Source: Megascapheus bottae
Lineage: Eukaryota > Chordata > Mammalia > Rodentia > Geomyidae
Direction of reading: 5' to 3'
Assembly: GCA_024803745.1 (NCBI GenBank)
Contig: JANJXV010000039.1
Location: 11,235,001 to 11,299,000, forward strand
Length of the DNA stretch: 64,000 nucleotides
Notes under the pieces: model-generated
The model's database searches: none
What the model was told of the DNA's origin: nothing
Seen by the model: the letters and a program-made list of their open reading frames with translations, nothing else
Part shown: positions 45,220 through 55,559 of the stretch, in pieces
How positions within the stretch are numbered: the stretch's first letter is position 1
Layout of the letters: every line of letters starts with the position of its first letter
Made by a program: the position numbers and the translations under genes

Positions 45220-45478
45220 CCAGTATTGGTGCTTGAACTGAGGGCCTCACTTTCTTGCTTGACTTTTTTGGGGTGTCAGACATGTGGCTTGAACTCATAA
45301 GCTCTTCAGCTCAAGGCTAGCCCTCTATCACTTTGACAATTCCAGTTTTCTGGTGGTCCATTGGAGATAAGAGTCTCGAGGACTTTCCTGCCTGGGCTAG
45401 CTTTGAACTGCCATCCTCAGATCTCAGCCTCCTGAGTAGCTAGGATGACAGGGGTAAGCCATCAAACACCCAGCATTG
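45220..45478 (-). mobile_element. B1-like/Geo SINE
   Basis: ccagtattggtgcttgaact to gtagctaggatgacaggggt in reverse, with a duplicated Geo start. Confidence 0.85.
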
Positions 45479-45479
45479 C

Positions 45480-45895
45480 TTTAACATGTTTTACTCAAGG
45501 CTGAATCTCTACCACTTGATCCACAGCTCTGCTTCTAGCTTTGAGGCTTGGTAATTAGAAATAAGGGTCTCATGGTTTTTCTTGACCAGAGCTGGCTTTA
45601 AAACATAATCCTCTGGGGCCGGGAGTTTTGTCTAGTGGTTAAAGTGCTTGCCTAGCATGCATGAAGACCCGGGTTCGATTCCTCAGTACCACATACATAG
45701 AAAAAAGCCAGAAGTGGTGCTGAGGCTCAAGTGGTAGAGCTCTAGCCTTGAGAAAGTCCAAGGACAGTGCTCAGGCCCTGAGCTCAAGCCCAGGACTGGC
45801 AAAAAAATAAAATAAAATAAAATAAAACATAATCCTCAAATCTCAGCCTCCTCAGTAATCTATGATTAGAGGCATAAGCTACCAGTACCCAGTTG
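45480..45895 (-). mobile_element. B1-like/Geo SINE split by nested IDL-Geo
   Basis: Outer pieces 45,480-45,613 and 45,838-45,895 join across the insertion (ggctttaaaacataatcctc then aaatctcagcctcctcag). Confidence 0.9.
45614..45822 (+). mobile_element. IDL-Geo SINE, nested
   Basis: gggccgggagttttgtctag to cccaggactggc plus (AAAAT)n tail. Flanked by a perfect 15-bp repeat taaaacataatcctc (45,599-45,613 and 45,823-45,837). Confidence 0.95.
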
Positions 45896-46195
45896 TCATG
45901 CCTTGGATTTAGGTGGCCCTGCCAGGCAAAATAGGACTTTTTGCCCCTTTAGTACTTAATTTAAAAACTTGGGGGAAAGACTTTGGGACTAAGCAAATAT
46001 TCTTGATCTGTTCAAGCTTTATTCAGCCTGCTAATTTTTGCTTCATCAGTGCTGAATTACTACTTGCAACAATTATTAGTGTTTACTATGACTTTCTAGG
46101 CCTCTTATTTTCTTCTATATTTCCTAACTGGAATTCTTCAGTCAAGATGAGTTATACCTTCTCGTTTAGTTGTCTGCTCAAATGTTTATTCAAAA
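45896..46195. other. Unique sequence, possible conserved element
   Basis: AT-rich complex DNA; homeodomain-like ctaatttttgc and attattagtg motifs. No gene. Confidence 0.35.
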
Positions 46196-46197
46196 AT

Positions 46198-46409
46198 TAG
46201 GCACTAATGGCTCTCACCTGTAATCAGCACTAATCAGGAAGCTGTGATCTGAAGGTTGCAGTTCAAAGCTAGCTAGGGGAAGAAAAGTTTGAGACTCTTA
46301 TCACCAATTAGCCAGAAAAAAAAAGGTGTTGCTCAAGTAGTAAAGTATCAGCCTTGAACCAAAAAGCCAAGTGAGAGTACAAAGGCCTGAGTTTAAGTCC
46401 CAGTAGTAG

Positions 46410-46410
<1 letters not shown>
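46198..46410 (+). mobile_element. B1-like/Geo SINE
   Basis: ggcactaatggctctcacct to ctgagtttaagtcccagtag. Confidence 0.82.

Positions 46411-46454
<44 letters not shown>
46411..46454. repeat. (CA)n microsatellite at SINE tail
   Basis: Directly follows the SINE. Confidence 0.95.
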
Positions 46455-46455
<1 letters not shown>

Positions 46456-46623
46456 TAACTTTATAGAAACAATTTGTACAATATGCATATTGTATCTATA
46501 ACATTGAAAGAAAATGTATTTGTTCAAAGTCATAGAAAAATGTATTGGGAAATAATTCCAGATGGTCCTTGAATCCACAGGGCCAAAGAAAAGCAGAAAT
46601 GATAGATAAGAAAGCTTATACAA

Positions 46624-46855
46624 TGCCAGGCATGGTGGCTCACACATGTAATCCTAACTACTCAGGAGGTTGAGATCTAAAGATTAAGGATCAAAGCTGG
46701 AAATTCCCTGAGCCCAAGTAACCACCAAAAAGCCAGATGGAGAGTTGTGGCTCAAGTAGTAGAGCACCAGGCTTGAGTGAAAAAAGCAAAGGGACAGCGC
46801 CCAGGTTCTGAGTTCAAGCCACAGGAATGACACACACCCCAAAAAAAGCTAATAA
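46624..46855 (+). mobile_element. B1-like/Geo SINE
   Basis: ccaggcatggtggctcacac to ctgagttcaagccacaggaa. Confidence 0.88.
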
Positions 46856-46950
46856 AAGAAAATATATAAATACATACAAGATACTTTTGCAAGTGGCCTT
46901 GAACTGACTCAATTCTCACCCCTTCCTTTCCTGAAGAGGTTGCATGAATT

Positions 46951-46975
46951 AGAATGTTCTAGAATGGAACATTCT
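46951..46975. promoter_or_regulatory. 25-bp inverted repeat, heat-shock-element-like
   Basis: Perfect 9-base arms agaatgttc and gaacattct around a 7-base spacer. Contains TTCnnGAA and GAAnnTTC modules at 5-base steps, the module spacing HSF sites use, but the two central GAA units face the same way. Function is not shown. Confidence 0.35.
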
Positions 46976-47099
46976 GAGATAAGGTTGGAGCAGGCTGAAA
47001 CAGCCTAGTCTCTTGTTCAACGACTCTGTCCCAAGTAACAAGCCTTTCAATGCTTTAGCCCAGAAATCCTTATGACCTGAGGCATAAAAGTGAGGACCT

Positions 47100-47222
47100 G
47101 AGCAATGCAGGCTCATGCCTGTGATCCTAGCTATCTGGGAGACTGAGACTGGAGGATTGCCCCAGTCCACGCTCTGAGTTCAAGCCCCAGGACTGGCACC
47201 AGATCTAAATAAATAAATAAAT
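47100..47222 (+). mobile_element. B1-like/Geo SINE, internally deleted
   Basis: ggctcatgcctgtgatccta, then directly the Geo end ctgagttcaagccccaggac and an (AAAT)n tail. Confidence 0.8.
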
Positions 47223-47690
47223 TACTCCTCTCCGTCGGTGGGCTCAAGGCTGATTTGTGGAGTTCCATGGCCTCTCCAGGGCCCACAAGAAAATAAAACT
47301 TTCCTCAAGGTTTCCTAAGACTTAAGGGACTTTCTTATAATGAATCTGAGGATTCTTTTCCCCTGGTGCCAATCTGTAAGTAAGAAACTCACTCTGTGTG
47401 ATTGGGGGGGGCCGTGGGGGGAGGGCGGCGTCTGCTTCACCAGATGCAGTCAGTGGTTTATCTGCTTGCAGGCATGCCCAGCCTCACCTCACTTGCTCCT
47501 GATCCATAAAGAGAAGTTCCATAAAAGAATAACTAATACGTAAAATCACATAAAACAATAACTAAGAAACAACTAAAAATTACTATTCCATAAAATAATA
47601 CCTATAACAATGGAGTGATCGATTTTTATATCTGTAATTGTACAATATATATGAATTATGTCATAGGTATGATTGCCTATATGTCTAATA
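47223..47690. other. Unique sequence
   Basis: No SINE or gene recognised. Confidence 0.35.
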
Positions 47691-47816
47691 TATATAAATA
47701 CACGTACATAGTATATAGACATACATACATACACACAGAGATCCAGGTGGATAGATAGATGGTAGAAGGGAATAGAGTTAAAGATAGATGGATGGAAAGA
47801 TAGATATAGATGGATT

Positions 47817-47860
<44 letters not shown>

Positions 47861-48215
47861 GGAGGGAGGAAAGAAGAGCAGAGGGGAGGAAGAGGGAAAG
47901 GAAGGGAGCAGGGAGATCATTGAAGAGGAGATGCGGTAGCAGGGGAGAGGAGGGGGAGGGAGGAAGGAGAAGAGGGAAGAGGGGAGGGGAAGAGAAGGGG
48001 GGAGAGGAAAGGGAAGGAGAGGAGAAGGGAAGGGGGGAGAGGGGAGGAGAAAGGAACAGAAGAGACAGGGGAGAGAGGAGAGGAGGAGGAACAGAGAAGG
48101 GAGGAGACTGAGGGGGAGGAGAAGAGAGAGGAGGAGGGGAAGAGAAGAGAGATGAAGAAAAGGGAGAAGAAGAGGAGGGGGGAAGGAATGGGAAAGGGAC
48201 GGACGGGAAGGGAAG
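47690..48215. repeat. Compound (TACA)n, (GATA)n, (GACA)n and GA-rich tract
   Basis: Diverged TACATA at 47,700-47,735, GATA/GATG at 47,750-47,815, pure GACA at 47,818-47,858, then 350 bases of GGGAGA purine tract. The long open frames across it are artefacts. Confidence 0.92.
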
Positions 48216-48419
48216 AGATGGCTCTCCTGACTCTCCAGGTTCTGGAATGCTCCTCCAGTCTCTTCCCATGGCATGAGGCATCTGCATCCCAGAGCACTGG
48301 CACCCACTGGGGAGACCACCTCAGCAAGAAAAAGACTGCCAGGGTAGAAAGAAGGCCCAAGGTGATGAATCTGCGAGCCCCACCTTGGGCGGTGGGGCTT
48401 AAAGGGACCAAATCAATGG

Positions 48420-48808
48420 CAAGTCATTAAAAATCATCCTTGGACAAGGACCGGCTGTGGTTTGCTTGCCCTTTGAATCAGCTCCCATTGATATGCATAG
48501 CATTTGCCAATTGAAATTTCTTGGAGCATTTCACGTTTTTAAGTGCTTAAATTTGGAAAAGATGAGGTTTATGGGGCCCCGGCAATTGTACAGAATGATC
48601 CAAAGTGTTAAGAATATGTTGCACTTTCTGTCATTTACCAAAGGTTAAAGAGTTGGGTTTATGAAATTCAAAATGATTTCAGGGGGAAAAAAAAAAGCAC
48701 AGTCCTGTAGTATGCATTTTGAATCTGGCAATGTAAAGACAGTCTAGAAAAAACCTTTGACTTGCCCAGAGGAAGTTCTACACCTTTTAAATATTGGGGT
48801 CAGGCCCT
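48420..48808. other. SINE-free block, probable conserved non-coding element
   Basis: Complex, AT-rich DNA with long non-repetitive stretches (48,460-48,680) between repeats, including a gatatgcatagc octamer-like motif. One of the better conserved-element candidates, not tested by alignment. Confidence 0.45.
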
Positions 48809-48828
48809 AAAAGAAAATTTACAAATGA

Positions 48829-49184
48829 GGGGCCAGGAGTTTGACCTAGTGGTAGAGTGCTTGCCTAGCATACACAAAGACCTGGGTTCAATTCCTTGGT
48901 ACCCATACATAGAAAAAAGCTGGAAGTGGTGCTGAGGCTCAAGTGGTAGAGCTCTAGGCTTGAGAAAGTTCAAGGACAGTGCTCAGGCCCTGAGCTAAAG
49001 CCCAGGACTGGCAAAAAAAAAAAAGAAAGAAAATGGGGGGAGGGGGGCGGGAAATGGGTATCAATGTATGTGAATTAATGCACCTTCTATCTGACGAATA
49101 TAATGTAACCCTATTATTAATTACAATAAAAAATATATGGAAGAAAAGAAAGAAAGAAAGAGCGAAGGAAGGAAGGAAGGTAGA
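48829..49184 (+). mobile_element. Chimeric SINE-L1 retroposon
   Basis: 5' to 3': an IDL-Geo copy (48,829-49,010), an A-rich joint, an L1 3' end (49,034-49,135: tatcaatgtatgtgaattaa to ttacaataaaaaatatatgg), then a (GAAA)n/(GGAA)n tail. One perfect 18-bp repeat aagaaaatttacaaatga (48,811-48,828 and 49,185-49,202) flanks the whole unit. The SINE starts exactly at the left repeat and has no duplication of its own, which indicates a single integration. Confidence 0.85.
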
Positions 49185-49226
49185 AAGAAAATTTACAAAT
49201 GAATACTGTGCATCCTCCCCCACCCC

Positions 49227-49430
49227 CATTTTTGGTGCTGGTCCTAGGGTTTGAACTCAGGGCCTAGGAATTATCCATGCACTCCTTTTGTTCAAGGTTG
49301 AGCCTCAGCTCCACTTCTGGCATTTTTTTTTGGTGGGAGGTAGTTTACTGGAGATAAGAATCCCAAAGACTTTTCTACCCTGGCTGACTTTGAACCACAA
49401 TCCTCATATCTCAGCTTCCTGAATAGCTCC
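49227..49430 (-). mobile_element. B1-like/Geo SINE
   Basis: ggtgctggtcctagggtttg to atctcagcttcctgaatagc in reverse. Confidence 0.85.
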
Positions 49431-49780
49431 TTTTTATTTTTAATCTGGTATTTAATTTACAAGCAAAATGGGCTTGAAAGAAGCACATTATAGAATGATT
49501 CCAAATATTTACCAAAATTCATATTCTTGAATGAATTCCTCCTTCTCTCTCTCTCTCTCAAATTAAAACTCATTAAAAAAAAATTTGAAGTGATTTTAAT
49601 TGGTCTTCTCTCCAGGCTGGAAGAAGAAGAAGAAAAAAATACACAAATCTCTCACTTCACTTTTAAGAAGATTAATTTTTTGTTTTGCTCTGCTTGTTAA
49701 AACACATATGTAAAGTTACTCCAATCAGTGCCTTGATTTCAGACATCAAATCTTAATTGATGAACCTGGAGAATTGCAGA
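49431..49780. other. SINE-free block, possible conserved element
   Basis: AT-rich complex DNA with several AATTAA-type motifs. No gene. Confidence 0.35.
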
Positions 49781-49784
49781 CCCA

Positions 49785-50518
49785 GCAGTGAATAGAAAAA
49801 AACCTCAATGATATTGTACCATTTGCAAAGAAATGAAAAGATTTGGGAGGGACATATGATAAGTCAGTCCCAGAGAGACAAAGGATCCATGGTTTTCCCT
49901 ATATGTAGAAGCTAGATTTAGCTCCTAAACTTATAAGCAAATATATTAGCGGTACACAGGTACGTACAAATGTATTAACTGAAGCACAGGAAAGTCAAGA
50001 GACATCTCAAATAGCGTCTTTCCTTAGAAAGGCAAAGTCAGAGGCCGGGAGTTTGCCCTAGCAGTAGAGTGCTTACCTGGCATGCATAAAGACCCAGGTT
50101 TTCCCAGTAATAGTACTGGAAGTAGTGCTGTGGCTGAAGTGGTAGAATGCTAGCCTTGAGGAAAGCCCAAGTACAGTGTTCAGCCTTGAGTTAAAGCCCC
50201 AGGACTGGCAAAAAAAAAACAGGCAAAGTCAAAGTTCAGCAAAATAAAACATCAGGAAGCAGGTACGCTGAAAGGAGTGTGGTGGGGTGCGGGGGAAAGG
50301 AATAAACAAATGAAGAGGAGAAATCAGGGGGTGGGGGGGGAATGCAGGCAAGATCCAATGTATATTTTACAAAACTCAGAAGAGGGGAGGGATGGATAAG
50401 AGAGGGATGGGTGAGGACGTTGAAAGGATGATATTGATCAAGATACATTGTATTCATAAACTTTTGTGAAATGGCAACAACTCCTTTGTACAATGACTTC
50501 AAAATAATAATAATAATA
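49785..50518 (+). mobile_element. L1 3'-region fragment, split by a SINE
   Basis: tgcaaagaaatgaaaagatt and cccagagagacaaaggatcc match the copy at 54,735-54,805; the terminus (50,230-50,518) ends in (AAT)n. Interrupted at 50,041. Confidence 0.75.
50041..50220 (+). mobile_element. IDL-Geo SINE nested in L1
   Basis: gaggccgggagtttgcccta to gccccaggactggc plus poly-A. Flanked by aggcaaagtca at 50,030-50,040 and 50,221-50,231. Confidence 0.9.
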
Positions 50519-50865
50519 ATAATGGAAAATCTCTGTAATGTGCCGTGATGGGAGTAACTTGTCCATTTTTTTTATACCGAGGACTGGAGATATTTATGCT
50601 CAGACATGAATAAAGCTAGTAGCCCATTGCCTTTCCAAGGACAAGGACTGGAGAGCCCTGAGGGTGAATTGATCTTGATAGTTCTCTTTGCCTTGGTTCA
50701 ACCTTCTCTATCCATAATCCTTGTTTGGATTTGACTTAGGTTAACCTATCAAAATTCATCCCAATAATTTTCTTCTGCTTGAATATATCTTAACATTGCT
50801 GCTGAGTTTCACATTGGCTGAAATTCCCCCTTAAAAATAAAAATAAACTATATTTACCAGACAAG
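50519..50865. other. Unique sequence
   Basis: No repeat or gene recognised. Confidence 0.3.
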
Positions 50866-51045
50866 CACTGGTGGCTCACTTGAGTTCAAGGCCCGGGACT
50901 GGCAAAAAAAAAAAAATTCAAGACAGGAAGTAGAGCTGTGGCTCAAGTGGAAGAGCTCTAGCCTTGAGAAAGCCCAAGGACAGTGCTCACGCCCTGACTT
51001 CAAGTCCCAGGACTGGCAAACAAAATAAAAAATAAAATATAAATA
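50866..51045 (+). mobile_element. Rearranged SINE pair
   Basis: A B1-like head (caagcactggtggctcact) joins directly to a Geo end (tgagttcaaggcccgggact), followed by a Geo-half copy ending at 51,018. Confidence 0.7.
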
Positions 51046-51049
51046 GGGC

Positions 51050-51108
51050 AGCGAGTGTGGCCTAGTGGTAGCATGCTCGCCTAGCATACAGGAAACCCTG
51101 GGTTCAAT
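51050..51108 (+). mobile_element. ID-type SINE head joined to L1
   Basis: gggcagcgagtgtggcctag to gggttcaattcccag, no Geo half; L1 sequence follows at once. Confidence 0.75.
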
Positions 51109-51600
51109 TCCCAGGGCTCAATGGTTTCCCTCATTTGTAATAATTAGTGAACATCTAGGACTCTCCTAGCAGAGGATCACAATAGCTCAAACCTAGGTAC
51201 ATAAGGTCATATAGGATGAGACTAAATGAAAGGATCTCTAGGATATGGAAACAAGAGCTTTATCTTATGTGATTGTTGCTCTTAATGTCTACGTTATTTC
51301 TCTCTCTTTTTTTGCCCTTTGGTTAATCTCATATTGTTACTGTATCTGACTTTGTTATCTTGTATGTTATATATATATATATACATATATATATATTTGA
51401 AATAGGAAAAGGAAGGGGGGAAACAAGATGATTGAGAGGGGGTGGGGGAGGGAAATGGGGACAAAATCATGAGAAGGGGTATCAATGTGTGAGAAGTAAT
51501 GCACCTACCATCTGGCGAATGTAACTGTAACCCCTCTATACACTACCCCACAATAAAAAATATTTAAAATTTTTTAAAAAATAAATAAAACCCATAATAA
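51109..51600 (+). mobile_element. L1 3'-end fragment
   Basis: tttccctcatttgtaataat to ctacccc acaataaaaaat, with a (TA)n patch and a G-rich ggtgggggaggg segment. The most complete 3' terminus in the window. Confidence 0.75.
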
Positions 51601-51615
51601 ATAAATAAAATAAAA

Positions 51616-51830
51616 ATAGGGCAGGGAGTGTGGTCTAGTGGTAGCGTGATTGCCTAGCATGCATGAAGCCCTGGCTTCGATTCCCCAGAAACACATACAC
51701 AGATAGCACTGTGGCTCAAGCGGCAGGGTGCTAGCCTTGAGCAAAAAGTGTCCAAGGAGAGTGCCCAGGCCCTCAGTTCAAGCCCAGGATTGGTAATAAC
51801 AACAACAACAGTAATAATAATAATAATTAC
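51616..51830 (+). mobile_element. IDL-Geo SINE
   Basis: gggcagggagtgtggtctag to agttcaagcccaggattgg, tail with (AAC)n(AAT)n. Confidence 0.88.
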
Positions 51831-52240
51831 AAATGTTACCAGAATGTAAAACAGCTATGAAAGGAAGATATCTAAATCTTGACACCTAGACACAAAGGTA
51901 CCTAGCAATTCAGATTTCTCCTATGTCCAGAATGTATTTCATGGCTTTTACCCCAGATTGCTCAAAATTTGCTGGAAGCCTGGTTCACATTGCCCTTTGC
52001 TGAGCCTGACAACCTCAAAAGCCTTCACGTCCCTTCTCTGTCCAGTTCTGTCCACAGGGCCATCTCCTCCCATAATGCTCCGGAATCTGGGGCCACCTGC
52101 CCAGTGGCTTATGGGAGGTGTGACAATTTAGGAGAAGGTTCACTCTGAGAAATTAGGAAGCCCCAGATCTCCAGTTCTCTTCCACAATCTCAGATGCCGA
52201 AAGCTGAGTCAGAAGGGGGAGAGAAAAATTAACTTCTAGT
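51831..52240. other. Unique sequence
   Basis: No repeat or gene recognised. Confidence 0.35.
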
Positions 52241-52955
52241 CAGTGAATCATTGGTCAAGACAATTCTAGAAGAAATCGGTTATTACCTGCAGTTAACAAC
52301 TGGTTTGTCAGCTAATAGCTGAAAGGAAAGCCAAGGCCAGTTACATCTCCAGCTGTCCAGTCATTAACTGATTTTTGAAGAGGTTATTGCAGTGATAAAA
52401 TATACATATATATCCTCAAAAGATTATAACTGCCATAGTGTATGAAGGAGTCGGGGGTGGGGGCAAGCCATAGTCTGACTTGAATGGCTGAGTTTGAAAA
52501 ATTGGCCTCTCCCTGGCGGTTCATAACTGATTTTCCACCAGTCCAAAGCAAGTTGTGCTCTGTTAGCTTTATTGTACAAGGCAATAAAAATATTGGCCAG
52601 GTTAAATCGGCAGCATGTGATGGCATTGAATTTCTTCTTTTTCCTGTGTTTAATTGAAGTGTTACCATGATTCATTAATGGGAGAACGTGCCTGAATAAT
52701 AAACAAAGAAACATTATATATATATATATATAATATTGGGTTTCTTTTTGCTTAGAAAAGAAAAAACAAAGCAGATTTTTATTTGACTGCTTCTGTGGGA
52801 AGAGGTACCTTGAAGACATGACAAAATTAAAAAGTGTCCTGAACATATAGTTTTTTTTTTCTTTTTAATTGCTATTGCATTTGTGAGCGGTTGAATTGTT
52901 TCCTCAAATGCCTGATGAATCTTAAATCAAGTGGTCCCTCCATGTTTCTCCTAGG
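52241..52955. other. SINE-free block, probable conserved non-coding element
   Basis: Complex AT-rich DNA over 52,250-52,700 with TTAATTG and TCATTAA motifs. A (TA)n patch is at 52,715-52,732. A good enhancer candidate, untested. Confidence 0.45.
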
Positions 52956-52959
52956 TATG

Positions 52960-52960
<1 letters not shown>

Positions 52961-52998
<38 letters not shown>
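52961..52998. repeat. (TG)n microsatellite at SINE tail
   Basis: Adjacent to the Geo end of the reverse SINE. Confidence 0.95.
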
Positions 52999-52999
<1 letters not shown>

Positions 53000-53002
53000 A
53001 TT

Positions 53003-53212
53003 AACTGGTCCTGGGGCTTGAACTCAAGGCTTTTTTTGCTCAAGACTAGGGCTCTATCATTTGAACCACAGCTCCACTTCTGGCTTTTTGCTGATTCATC
53101 AGAATTCAGAGTTTCATGGACTTTTCTGCCCTTGCTGGCTTCAGCCCACACTCCTCAGAGCTCCAGCTCCTGAGTAGCTAGGGTGACAGGTGTGAGCCAC
53201 CGGTGTCTGACT
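53003..53212 (-). mobile_element. B1-like/Geo SINE
   Basis: ctggtcctggggcttgaact to gggtgacaggtgtgagccac in reverse. Confidence 0.88.
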
Positions 53213-53257
53213 TTAACCCTGGTTAGGCCAAGAGTTCAAGGCCTAAGAACTGCCAAG

Positions 53258-53590
53258 AAAGAAAGAAAGGAAGGAAGGAAGGAAGGAAGGAAGGAAGGAA
53301 GGAAGGAAGGAAGGAAGGAAGGAAAAGAAAAAAGAAAGAAAGAAAGAAAGAAAGAAAGGAAGGAAGGAAGAAAGGAAGGAAGGAAGGAAGGAAGGAAGGA
53401 AGGAAGGAAGGAAGGAAGGAAGGAAGGAAGGAAGGAAGGAAAAGAAGAAAGAAAAAAAGAAAGAAAGAAAGAAGGAAGGAAGGAAGGAAGGAAGGAAGGA
53501 AGGAAGGCAAGAAAGAAGGAAGGAAGGAAGGAAGGAAGGAAGGAAGGAAGGAAGGCAGGCAGGCAGGCAAGCAAGCAAGCAAGAAAGGTA
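53258..53590. repeat. (GAAA)n/(GGAA)n/(GGCA)n microsatellite
   Basis: 330 bases of tetranucleotide repeat in alternating GGAA and GAAA blocks, ending in GGCA and AGCA units. Preceded by a short Geo-like end (gagttcaaggcctaagaac). Confidence 0.97.
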
Positions 53591-53717
53591 GTAGCAATGG
53601 CCATAGAGGGAAAACTACCCAGAATATTCCACTGGACTTCAGTGTGGATGTCACAGGCCACACTCATCAAGAGCACCCCTTTGGGTGCTGGAGGTTTGCG
53701 TGAAACCCCCAGAATCT

Positions 53718-53945
53718 AAGCTGAGTGCTGGTGGCTCACACCTGTAATCCTAGCTACTCAGGAAGCTGAGATCTGAGGATCAGACAGAGACATCTGTGAG
53801 ACTCATCTCCAGTGAACCACCAGAAAACCAGAAGTGGCACTGTGGCTCAAGTGGTAGAGCGCTAGCCTCTACTGAAGAGCTTAGGGACAACACCTAGGCC
53901 CTGAGTTCAAGCCCCACAGCCAGCCAAAAACAACAAACAAAATCA
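53718..53945 (+). mobile_element. B1-like/Geo SINE
   Basis: gctgagtgctggtggctcac to ctgagttcaagccccacagc. Confidence 0.9.
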
Positions 53946-54312
53946 CAACAAAATTTATAAACCCTACCCACCCAGCACACGGCTGACCTGGCTACTCCTT
54001 GAATCCTTCCCACACATACGTCATTTCCTAGCAAGGGTTAATTGCACCGTATTTTCTAAAATGATATGACAACGCATCGGCTTATATCCCTATGCATTGT
54101 GCAAATGTAATACAAAGAATGAACAAAATGATATATAATTCTTATTTATTTTTATTGCTAGCCAACTCATTGTTGGAGTGGGAAAAGCAAAACCCCAGAC
54201 AACATAATAGCTCAGAACAATTCACTTCAGGACTATGTCAGCCACAACCCTAACTATTTATCTGCTGTGGGGGGACGTGGGGGGGGTAAAGGTTAGTGCT
54301 ATGTTCTTCCAT
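53946..54312. other. Unique sequence
   Basis: AT-rich, no gene recognised. Confidence 0.35.
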
Positions 54313-54314
54313 TA

Positions 54315-54640
54315 AAACCCATCCAGGAAGGAGAAGTGTGGCTCAAGCCTTGAGCCAAAAAGCCAAGGGACAGTGCTCAGGCCCTGAATTCAAGCCCCAG
54401 TCCCACCAACAGAAAAAGAAGATGGAGGGAAGGAAGGAAGGAAGGAAGGAAGGAAGGAAGGAAGGAAGGAAGGAAGGAAGGAAGGAAGGAAGGAAGGAAG
54501 GAAGGAAGGAAGGAAGGAAGGGAAGGATTGTAGCTCAAAGCTATCACGGGTAGGAAAGTCTGTGGAACTCATTTTCAATGAAGCACCCAAAAGTCCTAAG
54601 TGAAGCTATGGCTCAAATGGTAGAGCACTAGATCCACAAA
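54315..54640 (+). mobile_element. Two SINE fragments around a (GGAA)n run
   Basis: A short Geo-half copy (54,315-54,412) is followed by (GGAA)n (54,424-54,527) and a 5'-truncated B1-like/Geo copy (54,528-54,640). Confidence 0.8.
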
Positions 54641-54653
54641 ATGTGATATATGT

Positions 54654-54655
<2 letters not shown>

Positions 54656-54692
<37 letters not shown>
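54656..54692. repeat. (CA)n microsatellite
   Basis: Between the SINE and an L1 fragment. Confidence 0.95.
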
Positions 54693-54694
<2 letters not shown>

Positions 54695-55150
54695 GGAATT
54701 TTACTCATCCATCAGGAAGAACGATATGACATCATTTGCAAAGAAACCGATGGACCTGGAAATGGTTATGTTAAGTAAATCAGGTTCAGAGAGACAAAAG
54801 ACACATGTTTTCTCTCATATGTGGAAGTTAGATAGAATGTATAAATGTATACGTAAACATATACAGGGCCATATGTACATGTACAGCTCACTCACAGTCT
54901 AACAAAATGCATACCAGGAAGCTGAAACTTGAGATGTCAAGGGAAGAGGAGAACAGATGAATGAAGCGTGAGGGAATGCAGTCACAATGTAGATATGTAA
55001 GAACGGAACTAGGAAAGTTAAAGGGAAGGGCAAGGCCGGGAGAAGTGAGGAAGATGATGGCAGGGTGACATGGATCAAGATTCATTGGGCTCATACACTG
55101 ACATATGGAATTAAAATCCCTTTGTGTACCTACTTAAAGACAATTAAACT
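54693..55150 (+). mobile_element. L1 3'-region fragment
   Basis: The attttactcatccatcagg to tggacctggaaatggttatg stretch resembles the conserved 3' part of mammalian L1; later gttttctctcatatgtggaa and a G-rich segment; ends gtacctacttaaagacaatt. Non-coding remnant. Confidence 0.75.
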
Positions 55151-55530
55151 ACAGTAAAGGAAAAACATCTCATTTCAGACTTAAAGCACCATTCTCCCTC
55201 CCCTTCAACCCCCCAAATCTTTCAGCATCAAGATCTGGGGTATTCCAGCAACACCCCCACACCCACATGCTCATTCTACTTGTTCTCAGAGCCCATTTGA
55301 CTAATTCCGTGCTCCTCTAATTGCTAAATCAAAAGAATTTATTATCCCTGAAACTTTAAATGAGAAGGAAATAAGGGGAGAAGGGTTAGCAATGAACCTT
55401 AATAATGATAAAAATGCAACCACGGTCAGTGGCTTGTAAACCTGTAATCTTGATCCAAGCCAAGAAGGCAAACTAGATTGGAGAGCTTTTTCCAAACCAG
55501 GGCAGCCATGTTGCCTTACACTTGGCTAAA
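55151..55530. other. Unique sequence, possible old SINE
   Basis: 55,420-55,545 has a faint SINE-like cggtcagtggcttgtaaacc and an (AAAAT)n tail; family unclear. Confidence 0.35.
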
Positions 55531-55559
55531 AATAAAATAAAATAAAATAAAAACATAGT

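Noticed and set aside
53183..53719. Long open frames rich in Lys-Glu-Gly-Arg or Ser-Leu-Pro-Phe
   Set aside because: They are translations of the GGAA/GAAA microsatellite; the same holds at 10.3, 16.5, 19.4, 32.7, 36.6, 47.9, 54.4 and 60.0 kb.
54693..55150. Active L1 with ORF2
   Set aside because: Only the 3' region is present; no long reading frame or reverse transcriptase motif is visible anywhere in the window.
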